From assembly GCA_035629935.1 (NCBI GenBank), contig DASQLQ010000185.1, positions 1 to 23,660 on the forward strand: a DNA stretch of 23,660 nt, read 5' to 3'. A program made the position numbers and the translations under genes. The notes under the pieces were generated by a model. It did no database searches and was not told the DNA's origin. It saw nothing but the letters and a program-made list of their open reading frames with translations. Positions 1 through 8,386 of the stretch are shown here, piece after piece. The DNA is from DASQLQ01 sp035629935 (GTDB lineage: Bacteria; Actinomycetota; CADDZG01; WHSQ01). How positions within the stretch are numbered: position 1 is the first letter of the stretch; each line of letters begins with the position of its first letter.

Positions 1-1
1 G

Positions 2-1564
2 TTCGGAATCGGGATCGGTCTGTTCGTGCATCGCCCTCGCCGGGTTCTCGGATGGTGGCTGTTAGCCGCGGGCAACCTACTTTTCGTGGTCGGCGACGTG
101 ATCTACGCGCGCCTCGCTACGGCGGGTGTGGCAACTTTCCCGGGTCCGAACGACGTCGTCTACCTGGCCGCTTACCCCTTCCTAGCCACCGGCTTGGTTC
201 TTCTGGTCGGCCATTCGAGGAGGAGAAGCGGCAGCTTCATCGATGCCTGCATCCTCGCGACGAGTGCTGGATTGGTCGCGTGGATCTTTCTGCTGGAGCC
301 TTATGCCAGCGACCCGTCCTTGACCTTTGCCCAACGAGCAGTCTCGCTCGCTTACCCGATCGGTGACCTCCTGCTACTGGCGACCGTGAGCTGGTGCCTC
401 TTCACGGAAAGTCGTGGGAATCGGTGTCTCCGCTGGCTGCTGTTGGCGACCGGCATCCTCCTGATCTCGGATGTCGTTTACATGGTCCGAGTTCTCGAGG
501 GGACCTATGACGGTGGGTGGGCCGATGGGGGATACATCCTGTGCTATCTCGCGTTCGGTGCCGCGGGGCTCGAGCCGTCGATGAAGGTCCTTTCCAGGGT
601 CGCCGACGAGGACTTGTCGGCAGTGGCTTCGCCCTCGCGAATGATCCTTCTCGCGGGCGCGGCGCTATTGGGACCCGGTCTTCTTGGCCACACTGCTTAC
701 AGCGGTCCAGGGCTCGACCTCTGGGTCATGACCTTCGGCAATTTGATCCTGTTTCTGCTGATCTTCTTGCGCATGGGCGGCCTCATGGGCGCCCTCAAGA
801 GAAAGGCGGCCCTTCTGGTCGTTCAGGGAAACGAACTCAGCGCCACGGTGAAGGAGTTGGAGGCCGTCCAAGACGCGAGACGTCACCTGTTGGATGCGGT
901 TCATGGGACGGCTGAGAAGGAGAGGTCATCACTGGCGCTGAATCTGCACGATGGCCCGATCCAAAATCTGACTACGCTCTCCTTCGAGGTCGATCTCGCC
1001 GGCATCGCATTCGAGAAACGCGATGAACCAGGAATGACTAAGGCTCTCGAAGCATTGGAGTCGGGGCTGTCGGCCGAGGTCGGCAGTCTTCGCCGCCTGA
1101 TGAGCGACCTCCGTCCGCCGGTGCTCGATGAGCGGGGGCTCACCCAGGCGTTGGAGGATCACGTTGAAGCGTTCATCGCAAGAACGGGCATACCTTGTCG
1201 CTTGGATGTGGACCTCGACGCCAGGTTGGGCCGCGATCTCGAGACGATGCTTTATCGGGTGGCCCAAGAAGCTTTAACCAATGCTGCCAGGCATTCATGC
1301 GCGAACCAAGTCCTAGTGACCTGCCGGTCTTCCCTGGAGAGGGTCTACCTGGAGATCCATGACGACGGGAAAGGCTTCGACCTGCTGAAGACTGACATGA
1401 CGGGAAACGATGGCCATCTTGGATTGGCATCGATCAAGGAACGCATCGAATTCGTCGGTGGCACATGCGCGATCAATTCAGCCGTCGGTCGTGGGACGCG
1501 GTTGTTGGTAATTGTGGACCTGGAAAGGAGGGATCAGGATGAAACTGCGCGTGTTGCTGGCTGA
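2..1564 (+). CDS. Membrane sensor histidine kinase, NarL/DegS type (HisKA_3), 5' partial
   Basis: The reading frame is open to the left edge, so the true start lies outside the window; the GTG at 26 is probably internal. Counting from that GTG, residues 1-250 are a run of hydrophobic helices with the PGPNDVVYLAAYP and LAYPIGDLLLL patterns seen in the multi-helix sensor domains of many actinobacterial signalling proteins. A short coiled coil (about 260-300) leads to a HisKA_3 dimerisation helix with the phospho-acceptor His308 in NLHDGPIQNL. A GHKL ATPase follows, with N box QEALTNAARHS, G1 HDDGKGF and G2 HLGLASIKERI. It should autophosphorylate and pass phosphate to a receiver, most likely the next gene, which it overlaps by 26 nt. 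The signal sensed cannot be told. Kinase assignment is secure; the sensor family is inferred from resemblance. Confidence 0.9.
   Translation, partial: FGIGIGLFVHRPRRVLGWWLLAAGNLLFVVGDVIYARLATAGVATFPGPNDVVYLAAYPFLATGLVLLVGHSRRRSGSFIDACILATSAGLVAWIFLLEPYASDPSLTFAQRAVSLAYPIGDLLLLATVSWCLFTESRGNRCLRWLLLATGILLISDVVYMVRVLEGTYDGGWADGGYILCYLAFGAAGLEPSMKVLSRVADEDLSAVASPSRMILLAGAALLGPGLLGHTAYSGPGLDLWVMTFGNLILFLLIFLRMGGLMGALKRKAALLVVQGNELSATVKELEAVQDARRHLLDAVHGTAEKERSSLALNLHDGPIQNLTTLSFEVDLAGIAFEKRDEPGMTKALEALESGLSAEVGSLRRLMSDLRPPVLDERGLTQALEDHVEAFIARTGIPCRLDVDLDARLGRDLETMLYRVAQEALTNAARHSCANQVLVTCRSSLERVYLEIHDDGKGFDLLKTDMTGNDGHLGLASIKERIEFVGGTCAINSAVGRGTRLLVIVDLERRDQDETARVAG
1524..1532 (+). promoter_or_regulatory. 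Strong ribosome binding site of the receiver gene
   Basis: AAAGGAGGG ends 6 to 7 nt before the ATG at 1539 and lies inside the end of the kinase gene. It decides the receiver start and supports coupled translation. Confidence 0.7.
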
Positions 1565-1931
1565 TGATGACGAAGCCCTTCGAGACGCTTTGAGACGGGT
1601 GTTGGAAGCCAGAGGGATCGATGTTGTAGGGATCGCGTCGAATGGAACTGAGGTCGTGCAGATGGCCAGGGACATAGCTGCCGATGTTGTATTGACAGAC
1701 CTGCGTATGCCTTTGATGGATGGGATCGAGGTCGCCAAACAGATCTCTGCTACAGGCCCTCCCCCCATCGTGATCATCCTGAGCGCGTACGGGGACCCAA
1801 GCCTTCAAGAAGAAGCTCGACTAGCCGGAGCTTCCGGTTGGATCCAGAAGGGGACCAGGTCGCGGGCTCTTTACGACCAGATCGTCGCCCTTACCTCCGC
1901 CTACGGAACCGGCGCGGCTGAGACGGCCTGA
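1539..1931 (+). CDS. Stand-alone response regulator receiver (REC only)
   Basis: This 130-residue protein is a complete CheY-like receiver. It has the acidic cluster D9-D11, phospho-acceptor D54 in LTDLRMPLMDG, the switch Ser in ILSAYGD and the conserved Lys in WIQKG. The N-terminal half resembles NarL/LuxR-type receivers, but the protein stops right after the last helix with no helix-turn-helix. The ATG at 1539 is chosen because an AAGGAGG ribosome site lies 7 nt upstream; the frame is open further upstream but only inside the kinase gene. It overlaps the kinase gene by 26 nt, so the two are almost certainly translationally coupled and cognate. Without an output domain it probably works by protein-protein contact or as a phosphate shuttle or sink. 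Confidence 0.9.
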   Translation: MKLRVLLADDDEALRDALRRVLEARGIDVVGIASNGTEVVQMARDIAADVVLTDLRMPLMDGIEVAKQISATGPPPIVIILSAYGDPSLQEEARLAGASGWIQKGTRSRALYDQIVALTSAYGTGAAETA

Positions 1932-2080
1932 CGTAGTACTGCGGTACTCACCAGATCGGTTACTCCTGCCCCTGTCCCAGGGAACCGAACGTCGATACCG
2001 TCGTAGTAGTTCATAAAACGCCAACGGCCCCGAGCAGCATGGTCATTCGACCGCCACCGTTGACGGGAAAGGCCCGTCAA

Positions 2081-5000
2081 ATGGAGAAGAGCCAGGATCC
2101 CAGCACTATGGATCCCACCCCTTTTAGCAATGAAGTTCTCGATACGACCGTCCTCTTAGAGGTTCTGGCGCAGGTCAGGGGCGGCGACTTCGCCGCCCGC
2201 ATGCCGCTGGAGTGGACCGGCGTTTCCGGCAAGGTTGCCGATGGTTTGAACGAGGTGATCATCGCCAACCAGGCTCTCGAGTCGGAGTTGGCTCGCGTCA
2301 GCCGCGTGGTCGGCAAAGACGGGGAGTTGTCTCAGCGCGTAGTGCTGGGGGGGCAAACCCAGAGTTGGTCGGGAAGTGTCGAATCCGTTAATAGCCTGAT
2401 CGGCGCCCTGGTGCGACCCACGAGTGAGATGCAACGGGTCATCGGCGCGGTCGCGGACGGGGACCTGAGCAAGAAAGTCTCCGCAGATGTTCGCGGCGAG
2501 ATGCTGGATCTCAAGAACACGATCAATGCGATGGTCGACCAGCTGAACGGATTCGTTTCCGAGGTGACTCGCGTTGCTCGTGAGGTCGGGACGGAAGGAA
2601 AGTTGGGGCAGGCTGCCGCGGTCACGATCGAGGTCGGGGGCGTTTGGAAGGACCTAACCGACAACGTGAACCTCATGGCGGGAAACCTGACCGGTCAGGT
2701 TCGAAATATCGCCGAGGTGACGACAGCTGTTGCGAACGGCGACCTGAGCAAGAAGATCTCGATCGATGTCAAGGGTGAGTTCTTGGAGCTGAAGAACACC
2801 GTCAATGCCATGGTCGATCAACTCAATGCTTTCGCCGGCGAAGTCACGCGCGTTGCTCGTGAAGTAGGCGTTGAAGGCAAGCTGGGCGGGCAGGCGCAGT
2901 CGAAAGAGGTCGGCGGAGTTTGGGCCGATCTGACCGACAACGTGAACCAACTGGCCGCCAATCTCACGAACCAGGTCCGCGCTATCTCCGAGGTTGCCAC
3001 TGCGGTGACCGAAGGAGATCTCACGAGACAGGTCAACGTGGAAGCAAGCGGAGAAGTCGCGGTTCTGAAGGACAAGCTCAACGAGATGATCCGCAACCTT
3101 CGAGAGACCACTAGGGAAAACATCGAGCAGGATTGGCTCAAGACGAACAGAGAACGCTTCACCCGGATGCTCCAAGGCCAACGCGATCTCGCAACCGTCT
3201 CCAGCATGATCCTGTCCGAGCTGGCGCCACTCGTATCGGCCCAACATGCGGTCTTCTACTCGATGACCAATCCACCGGAAGGTGGAGAAGCGGTTCTCGA
3301 GCTCCAGGCCGGCTACGGCTTCGAAGAGCGCCGGAACCTCTCGACCACTTATCGAGTGGGCGAGGGTCTGGTCGGTCAATGTGCGAAGGAGAAGAAGCGG
3401 ATCCTTCTTACCAACGTTCCCGATAACTACGTGAAGATCAAGTCAGGTCTCGGGGAGTCGGTCCCCTTGAACGTCATCGTTCTGCCTATCCTCTTCGAAG
3501 GATCGGTGCGTGCTGTGGTCGAGCTGGCCTCTTTCTCCGCTTTCAGCGCCACACACCAGATGTTCCTGGATCAACTCCCCGAGAGCATCGGCCTCGTGCT
3601 CAACACCATCGAAGCCGACACCCTGACCGAGAATCTTCTGAAGCAGTCACAGTCTCAGGCCCAGGAGCTTCAGTCTCAGCAGGAGGAGCTGCGTGGGTCC
3701 AACGAGGACCTGGAGCGCCAAGCCAAGCTCCTTGCTGCCCAGAACATCGAGGCGGAAAGAAAGAATCAGGAGGTCGAGCAGTCCAAGCGCTTGGTCGAGG
3801 AGAAGGCGGGCCAGCTAACCCTCTCCTCCAAGTACAAGTCCGAATTCATCGCAAACATGTCACATGAGTTGCGGACTCCTCTCAACAGTCTGTTGATCCT
3901 TGCCGCCCAGCTGGAAGACAACGTCGATGGAAACATGACCGATACGCAGGTTGAGTATGCGAGCGTTATCCGCTCTTCGGGTAACGACTTACTCGGTCTT
4001 CTGAACAGCATCCTCGAGTTGGCCAAAGCCGAATCCGGGACGGTCACGGTGGAGTTGGCCGACCTTCCGGTGGAACAGCTTCGGTCCAGCCTTCTCCGCG
4101 ATTTCGAGCCCATCGCTCTGGAGAAGAGCCTCGACTATTCGGTCGATCTCACAGGTGACATTCCGAGCCACTTCGTCACGGACCCCCAGCGTCTGTCGCA
4201 GATCCTCAAGAACCTGCTTGCGAATGCGTTCAAATTCACCGAGCGGGGCGAGGTGCGCGTAAAGATCAGCCTCGGTACTGCTGGGTGGTCCGAAGATATG
4301 GATGCACTTAACGACGCCGACTCGGTACTTGCTATCGCCGTGACGGACACGGGGATCGGGATCGACGAGGAGCAGCAGCGGCGCGTTTTCGAGGCGTTCG
4401 CGCAAGGCGACGGCACGACTGCACGTCTGTACGGGGGAACGGGGCTTGGCTTGTCTATCAGTCGCGAGCTGGTGACCTTGCTGGACGGAGAGATCACCGT
4501 GACAAGCACTCCCGAGCAAGGCAGCACCTTCACCGTCTATCTCCCCCTAGGTCGGGCGGTGACCATCACGCCCTCGCTCCTTCCCTCAACCCCGGAGCCG
4601 GTCCTAGAGAAGCCGGCGCCGCTCCCGCTGAGCGAAGTATGGATGAAGACCCACCCCGGACTGAAACCGGGCCGAGATGTATCCGGCGTGATCAACGATG
4701 ACGTATTTGCCGGAACGAAGGTGCTGGTTGTCGATGACGACTACCGGAACATCTTTGCGATGACCGCACTTCTCGAGAGAGGCAATGCCGAAGTAACCGT
4801 CGCTGAAAGCGGGGAGGCGGCCATCGCCATCCTGGTGGGAGAGCCGGACATCAACATCGTCCTGATGGACATCATGATGCCGGTGATGGATGGTTACGCG
4901 ACGATCCGCGCCATCCGCAAGCTCGAGCATTGCCAGGCGTTGCCCATCATCGCCGTGACCGGGAAAGTCATGGCGGGGGAGCGTCAGCGCTGCATCGATG

Positions 5001-5134
5001 CCGGGGCGAATGACTACGTTCCCAAGCCGGTCGATACCGGCGAGCTCGTTGCCGCTATCAGTCCCTGGCTACCGACGCTCTTCGCGGCGATCGGACCGTG
5101 GCGTCCGGTCAACGGGCAGGCCGTGAGTCCCTAG
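2081..5134 (+). CDS. Soluble poly-HAMP / GAF hybrid histidine kinase with C-terminal receiver
   Basis: About 1017 residues counted from the ATG at 2081, which has GGGAAAGG about 8 nt upstream. An ATG at 2039 would add 14 residues and cannot be excluded. There is no signal peptide or membrane helix. Residues about 25-350 are tandem HAMP modules; the unit containing GDLSKK and AMVDQLN, then TRVAREVG, EGKLG and GGVWxDLTDNVN recurs with a 92-93 residue period. Next come a GAF domain (about 357-506), a Gln/Glu-rich coiled coil (515-583), HisKA with His595 in SHELRTPLN, HATPase_c (about 700-825, DTGIGI and GTGLGLSI) and a receiver (about 880-996) with D930 in MDIMMPVMDG and Lys in VPKPV. The layout resembles group III (Nik1/Os-1-type) hybrid kinases, where HAMP arrays sense and transmit conformational change in the cytosol. 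The ligand of the GAF domain is unknown. Confidence 0.92.
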   Translation: MEKSQDPSTMDPTPFSNEVLDTTVLLEVLAQVRGGDFAARMPLEWTGVSGKVADGLNEVIIANQALESELARVSRVVGKDGELSQRVVLGGQTQSWSGSVESVNSLIGALVRPTSEMQRVIGAVADGDLSKKVSADVRGEMLDLKNTINAMVDQLNGFVSEVTRVAREVGTEGKLGQAAAVTIEVGGVWKDLTDNVNLMAGNLTGQVRNIAEVTTAVANGDLSKKISIDVKGEFLELKNTVNAMVDQLNAFAGEVTRVAREVGVEGKLGGQAQSKEVGGVWADLTDNVNQLAANLTNQVRAISEVATAVTEGDLTRQVNVEASGEVAVLKDKLNEMIRNLRETTRENIEQDWLKTNRERFTRMLQGQRDLATVSSMILSELAPLVSAQHAVFYSMTNPPEGGEAVLELQAGYGFEERRNLSTTYRVGEGLVGQCAKEKKRILLTNVPDNYVKIKSGLGESVPLNVIVLPILFEGSVRAVVELASFSAFSATHQMFLDQLPESIGLVLNTIEADTLTENLLKQSQSQAQELQSQQEELRGSNEDLERQAKLLAAQNIEAERKNQEVEQSKRLVEEKAGQLTLSSKYKSEFIANMSHELRTPLNSLLILAAQLEDNVDGNMTDTQVEYASVIRSSGNDLLGLLNSILELAKAESGTVTVELADLPVEQLRSSLLRDFEPIALEKSLDYSVDLTGDIPSHFVTDPQRLSQILKNLLANAFKFTERGEVRVKISLGTAGWSEDMDALNDADSVLAIAVTDTGIGIDEEQQRRVFEAFAQGDGTTARLYGGTGLGLSISRELVTLLDGEITVTSTPEQGSTFTVYLPLGRAVTITPSLLPSTPEPVLEKPAPLPLSEVWMKTHPGLKPGRDVSGVINDDVFAGTKVLVVDDDYRNIFAMTALLERGNAEVTVAESGEAAIAILVGEPDINIVLMDIMMPVMDGYATIRAIRKLEHCQALPIIAVTGKVMAGERQRCIDAGANDYVPKPVDTGELVAAISPWLPTLFAAIGPWRPVNGQAVSP

Positions 5135-7906
5135 ATGTACCCCGACCCGTTCGATGGTGGGGCGATGAGCACCGCGTCCGTCCCTGTACTGGTGGTAGAC
5201 GACGATGCCCACAAGCGGTTGGCACTGAAGTCCGTCCTGGCGCCCCTCGGTTACTCGATAGTCGAGGCGGAGTCCGGGGAAGCTGCACTGCGCTGTGTCA
5301 TGGCGACGGATTTCGCCGTGATCCTGCTCGACGTTCGTATGCCGGGCATGAACGGTTTCGAAACCGCTGCTCTCATGAGAAGACGGAAGCAATCCGAGAT
5401 GACGCCGATCATCTTCATCACTGCGTTCGCGGCTGATGAGCTCGGGCCCGATGCTCGTTATGTCGAGGGCGCGGTCGACTTCATCTTTTCCCCAGTTCAT
5501 CCGGATGAGCTTCGTGCCAAGGTTTCGGTCTTTGCAAAGCTCTTCACGAAAGCAGCAGGACTGGCTTCACGTGCACGGGAAGTGCAAACCTCCGCCGACC
5601 AGTTGAGACTTCTCACGGATGCGGCTCCCGTTGGGATCTTCCAAACCGACAAAGAGGACCGGTACCTATACACGAATCCACGCTGGACGGACATCACCGG
5701 CATCTCGGCGGAGGAGGCTTTAGGAAGGGATTGGGCAACCATCTCGAACTCGGAGGAGCGACCCGGCTCGATCCACGTGTTGCCGAGCACCGTTGCAGAC
5801 CCGACCGACCACAGCCATCGACTCGAGATAAGAGTTCCCGGCGGTCCTTCCCGGATCGCCCTGGTGACCTCAGAGTCGATCCCCGATGCAAGGGGCCGCA
5901 TCGCGGGGTGGGTCGGCACTCTTGCCGACGTCACCGCGGAGGCGGGGGCAGATGCAGAACGTTCGGCGAGCGAGCGAAGGTTCCGCCAATTGGCAGATGC
6001 GATGCCTCAGATCGTGTGGACGATGGATCCGCAGGGAGAGCCCGACTATTTCAATGAGCGTTGGTTCGATTACACGGGTTTATCGATGGCGCAATCGAAA
6101 GGTGGGGCGTGGGCCTCGGTGATGCACCCCGACGATAGCGAGGCGCTGTCCGGCGAATGGGCTGCGTCGATGGAAGCCGGGACTCCCCTCGAGGTCGAAT
6201 GCCGCTTCCGACGAGTAGACGGAGAGTATCGCTGGCACCTGATACGAGGCATGCCCGTGCGAGACGATCGCGGTGAGGTAACGAAATGGTTCGGGACCTC
6301 CACCGATATCCACGAACAGAAGCGAGCCGAAGAGTCACTCCGAACGAGCGAGCAGTTGTTCCGTGGTGCATTCGATGCCGGCCAAACCGGGATCGCACTT
6401 ATCGACGCCGATGGGACGACGTACCTCGATGTGAACGACGCGCTGTGCGAGATGTTGGGCTATACGAAGGACGAGCTGGTTTCTCTGGGTTGGGCGGCCG
6501 TTACTCATCCGGATGACCGGCAGGTGAACCTCGACAGGGTCTCTGGATTCATGGCGGGTCAAAGGGACGTCGACTACGTGAACAAGCGTTACATCCGAAA
6601 GGACGGCGAGACGATCTCGGTCCAGATCAGCGATTCGCTTATCCGGCAGCCGGATGGGCCGGCGATGTATTGCGTGACTCACGTCACCGACGTGACAGAA
6701 CGAGAGGAAGCCGCCCTAGAAAAGGAGAAGTTGCAAGAGCAGCTGCGTCAGGCTCAGAAGATGGAAGCCGTGGGGCAGTTGGCAGGGGGGGTAGCTCATG
6801 ACTTCAACAACATTCTCGCCGTCGTCCTGAACTACGCCGAGTTCGTGACCGAGAGCCTTGACGCCGAGCATGTGGGACAGCCCGACCTCCAGCAGATCAT
6901 CAAGGCGGGGGAGCGCGGCGCGGTGTTGGTCCACCAGCTGTTGGCCTTCTCTCGCCAGGAGGTCATCGAGCTCAAGGTCCTCGATCTGGACGATGTCGTG
7001 TCGGGCATGGCAGTGCTTCTGTCCCGGTCGGTTGGCGAGGACATAGAGCTCAACATCGAGGACAACCCTGACGATCTGCCCCTCACCAAAGCGGACCGCG
7101 GCCAGATGGAGCAGATCCTCTTGAACCTGGTCGTCAACGCTAGGGATGCGATGCCCGATGGTGGGCGGATAGATATATCGACCGGCCATGAGGAGCTCGA
7201 AGAAGGCGCCCGCGCCGACCTCCTCCCCGGGCACTACGTGAAACTCACCGTCACGGACAACGGCAGCGGCATCGACCCCGACACCCTCGAGCACATCTTC
7301 GAACCGTTCTTCACTACGAAGGAGCGCGGTGAGGGGACGGGCCTAGGTCTCGCAACCACGTACGGGATCGTCAAACGTGCCGGAGGCGGGATCTATGTCG
7401 AGTCGGAGGTGGGAGAGATGACAGCGTTCACCGTCTACCTACCAGTAACGACGGACGAGATCGAGGTTCCGGTCCAACACACCGTCGTTCATGCGAAAGA
7501 CGAGGCAACCATCCTCGTGGTCGAGGATGAGGCTCCCGTCCGGGAGCTCATCGGTCGGATCCTGCGCCGTAAGGGTTTCACGGTTCTGGATGTTTCTTCC
7601 GGCGCCAAAGCTGTGGAAATCTGCGCCGATCCCGAGAAAGAGATCGACCTTCTGCTGACCGATGTTGTGATGCCGCTGATGTCGGGCCCGGCCCTCCGGG
7701 ACGCCGTCCATCTCTTGCGTCCCGACATGAGCGTCCTGTTCATGTCCGGCTACACCGATGAGCTCATTGCCAAACGCGGGGTCTTAGGCGCGGGGGAAGC
7801 CCTGCTCAGCAAACCATTCAATTCAGAACAGCTCCTTGAGCGCGTTCGTGATTCGCTCCAGAGCCGAACCACCACCTCGCTTCCGCCGATATCCGAGAGT
7901 GCCTAG
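5135..7906 (+). CDS. REC-PAS-PAS-PAS hybrid histidine kinase with C-terminal receiver
   Basis: 923 residues from the ATG at 5135, which directly abuts the stop of the previous gene. An ATG at 5165 (MSTASVPVLVVDDD) is an equally good start; neither has a clear ribosome site. Order: receiver 1 (about 18-130, D66 in LLDVRMPGMNG), PAS 1 (157-270), PAS 2 (282-400), PAS 3 (408-530), HisKA with His555 in GVAHDFNNIL, HATPase_c (about 650-770, DNGSGI and GTGLGLATTYG), receiver 2 (790-905, D843 in LTDVVMPLMSG, Lys in LLSKPF). PAS 2 and 3 carry the HPDD and RxDG signatures. It is cytoplasmic, with no membrane segment. Receiver 1 lacks the invariant Lys: the expected FKP is FSP (Ser119), so its phosphorylation switch may be altered. 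Adjacency to the poly-HAMP kinase suggests a relay between the two. Confidence 0.92.
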   Translation: MYPDPFDGGAMSTASVPVLVVDDDAHKRLALKSVLAPLGYSIVEAESGEAALRCVMATDFAVILLDVRMPGMNGFETAALMRRRKQSEMTPIIFITAFAADELGPDARYVEGAVDFIFSPVHPDELRAKVSVFAKLFTKAAGLASRAREVQTSADQLRLLTDAAPVGIFQTDKEDRYLYTNPRWTDITGISAEEALGRDWATISNSEERPGSIHVLPSTVADPTDHSHRLEIRVPGGPSRIALVTSESIPDARGRIAGWVGTLADVTAEAGADAERSASERRFRQLADAMPQIVWTMDPQGEPDYFNERWFDYTGLSMAQSKGGAWASVMHPDDSEALSGEWAASMEAGTPLEVECRFRRVDGEYRWHLIRGMPVRDDRGEVTKWFGTSTDIHEQKRAEESLRTSEQLFRGAFDAGQTGIALIDADGTTYLDVNDALCEMLGYTKDELVSLGWAAVTHPDDRQVNLDRVSGFMAGQRDVDYVNKRYIRKDGETISVQISDSLIRQPDGPAMYCVTHVTDVTEREEAALEKEKLQEQLRQAQKMEAVGQLAGGVAHDFNNILAVVLNYAEFVTESLDAEHVGQPDLQQIIKAGERGAVLVHQLLAFSRQEVIELKVLDLDDVVSGMAVLLSRSVGEDIELNIEDNPDDLPLTKADRGQMEQILLNLVVNARDAMPDGGRIDISTGHEELEEGARADLLPGHYVKLTVTDNGSGIDPDTLEHIFEPFFTTKERGEGTGLGLATTYGIVKRAGGGIYVESEVGEMTAFTVYLPVTTDEIEVPVQHTVVHAKDEATILVVEDEAPVRELIGRILRRKGFTVLDVSSGAKAVEICADPEKEIDLLLTDVVMPLMSGPALRDAVHLLRPDMSVLFMSGYTDELIAKRGVLGAGEALLSKPFNSEQLLERVRDSLQSRTTTSLPPISESA

Positions 7907-7917
7907 GAAGTATCGAA

Positions 7918-8220
7918 ATGACGGCTACGGAAGACACACGGCAGCGGTATCAGATCATCCTCGACCCAGATCAGGAGGAGATCCGCAGCGCACTCAATCG
8001 ATTCTTGATGACCGATGACGAGTTCGAGATCGTTTCCGAAGTTGCCACCGGGCTAGAGCGCGTTGCGACAGTGAACAACGACTGCGTAGACCTCATAACG
8101 ACCAACGAACCGGGTACAGGCGGACGGCACTACACCATTCGGTTCGTTGAAGCCGGCCTGGCTCCGCGGATCGAGCACGTTTCGATCGAACTCATTCACG
8201 CGGTCCATTTCGAAGACTGA
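7918..8220 (+). CDS. Hypothetical 100-residue acidic protein ending the signalling operon
   Basis: I do not recognise this protein. The ATG at 7918 has AGGAAG about 8 nt upstream and starts 11 nt after the stop of the hybrid kinase, so it is very likely cotranscribed with it. It is acidic and soluble, without signal peptide, membrane helix or cysteine pair; one Cys occurs in NNDCVDL. The first half looks helical (DPDQEEIRSALNRFL, DDEFEIVSEVATGLERV) and the second half is richer in beta-type residues (RHYTIRFVEAG, IEHVSIELIHAVHFED). Its place after three signalling proteins without output domains makes it a candidate partner or output of the block; that is inference from position only. Confidence 0.75.
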   Translation: MTATEDTRQRYQIILDPDQEEIRSALNRFLMTDDEFEIVSEVATGLERVATVNNDCVDLITTNEPGTGGRHYTIRFVEAGLAPRIEHVSIELIHAVHFED

Positions 8221-8236
8221 TTTACCTACGTACCCG

Positions 8237-8266
8237 CTGGCACGAGCGGCCTCGGAGGCGTAGAAT
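8237..8266 (+). promoter_or_regulatory. Possible upstream recA promoter
   Basis: CTGGCA (8237-8242) and TAGAAT (8261-8266) are separated by 18 nt and match sigma-70-type hexamers at 4/6 and 5/6 positions. It would give a longer recA leader than the damage promoter at 8324-8346. Only consensus similarity supports it. Confidence 0.3.
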
Positions 8267-8323
8267 CACAGGGTCGTAGTTACCCGCCTGTAAGTTCCTG
8301 GAGGATCCTCAGAAATCCGGTTT

Positions 8324-8346
8324 TTGTCGGACCCTCTCTCTACACT
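8324..8346 (+). promoter_or_regulatory. PafBC-type (RecA-NDp) DNA-damage promoter of recA
   Basis: TTGTCGGAC (8324-8332), 8 nt, then TACACT (8341-8346). The known LexA-independent damage promoter of mycobacteria, activated by PafBC, is TTGTCRGTG-N8-TANNNT. The core TTGTCRG, the 8-nt spacing and the -10 pattern all match; only the last two bases of the first box differ. The -10 hexamer lies 5 bp upstream of the LexA box. Confidence 0.7.
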
Positions 8347-8350
8347 GAGC

Positions 8351-8364
8351 CGAACACACGTTCG
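8351..8364 (+). promoter_or_regulatory. LexA (SOS) box of recA
   Basis: CGAACACACGTTCG fits the Gram-positive and actinobacterial SOS box CGAAC-N4-GTTCG at every fixed position. It begins 4 nt after the -10 hexamer TACACT, so it should cover the transcription start and block transcription when LexA is bound. The recA ATG is 22 nt downstream. Confidence 0.88.
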
Positions 8365-8374
8365 ATAGGCTCAC

Positions 8375-8380
8375 AGGAGG
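8375..8380 (+). promoter_or_regulatory. Ribosome binding site of recA
   Basis: A perfect AGGAGG ends 6 nt before the ATG at 8387 and fixes the recA start. Confidence 0.8.
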
Positions 8381-8386
8381 CAGCAG

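Noticed and set aside
1980..2007. GGGAACC followed at about 15 nt by CGTAGT, like an ECF sigma promoter, before the poly-HAMP kinase
   Set aside because: The second box is a weak match (CGTA rather than CGTT or GTC) and the spacing can be shifted to fit, so the evidence is too thin to annotate.
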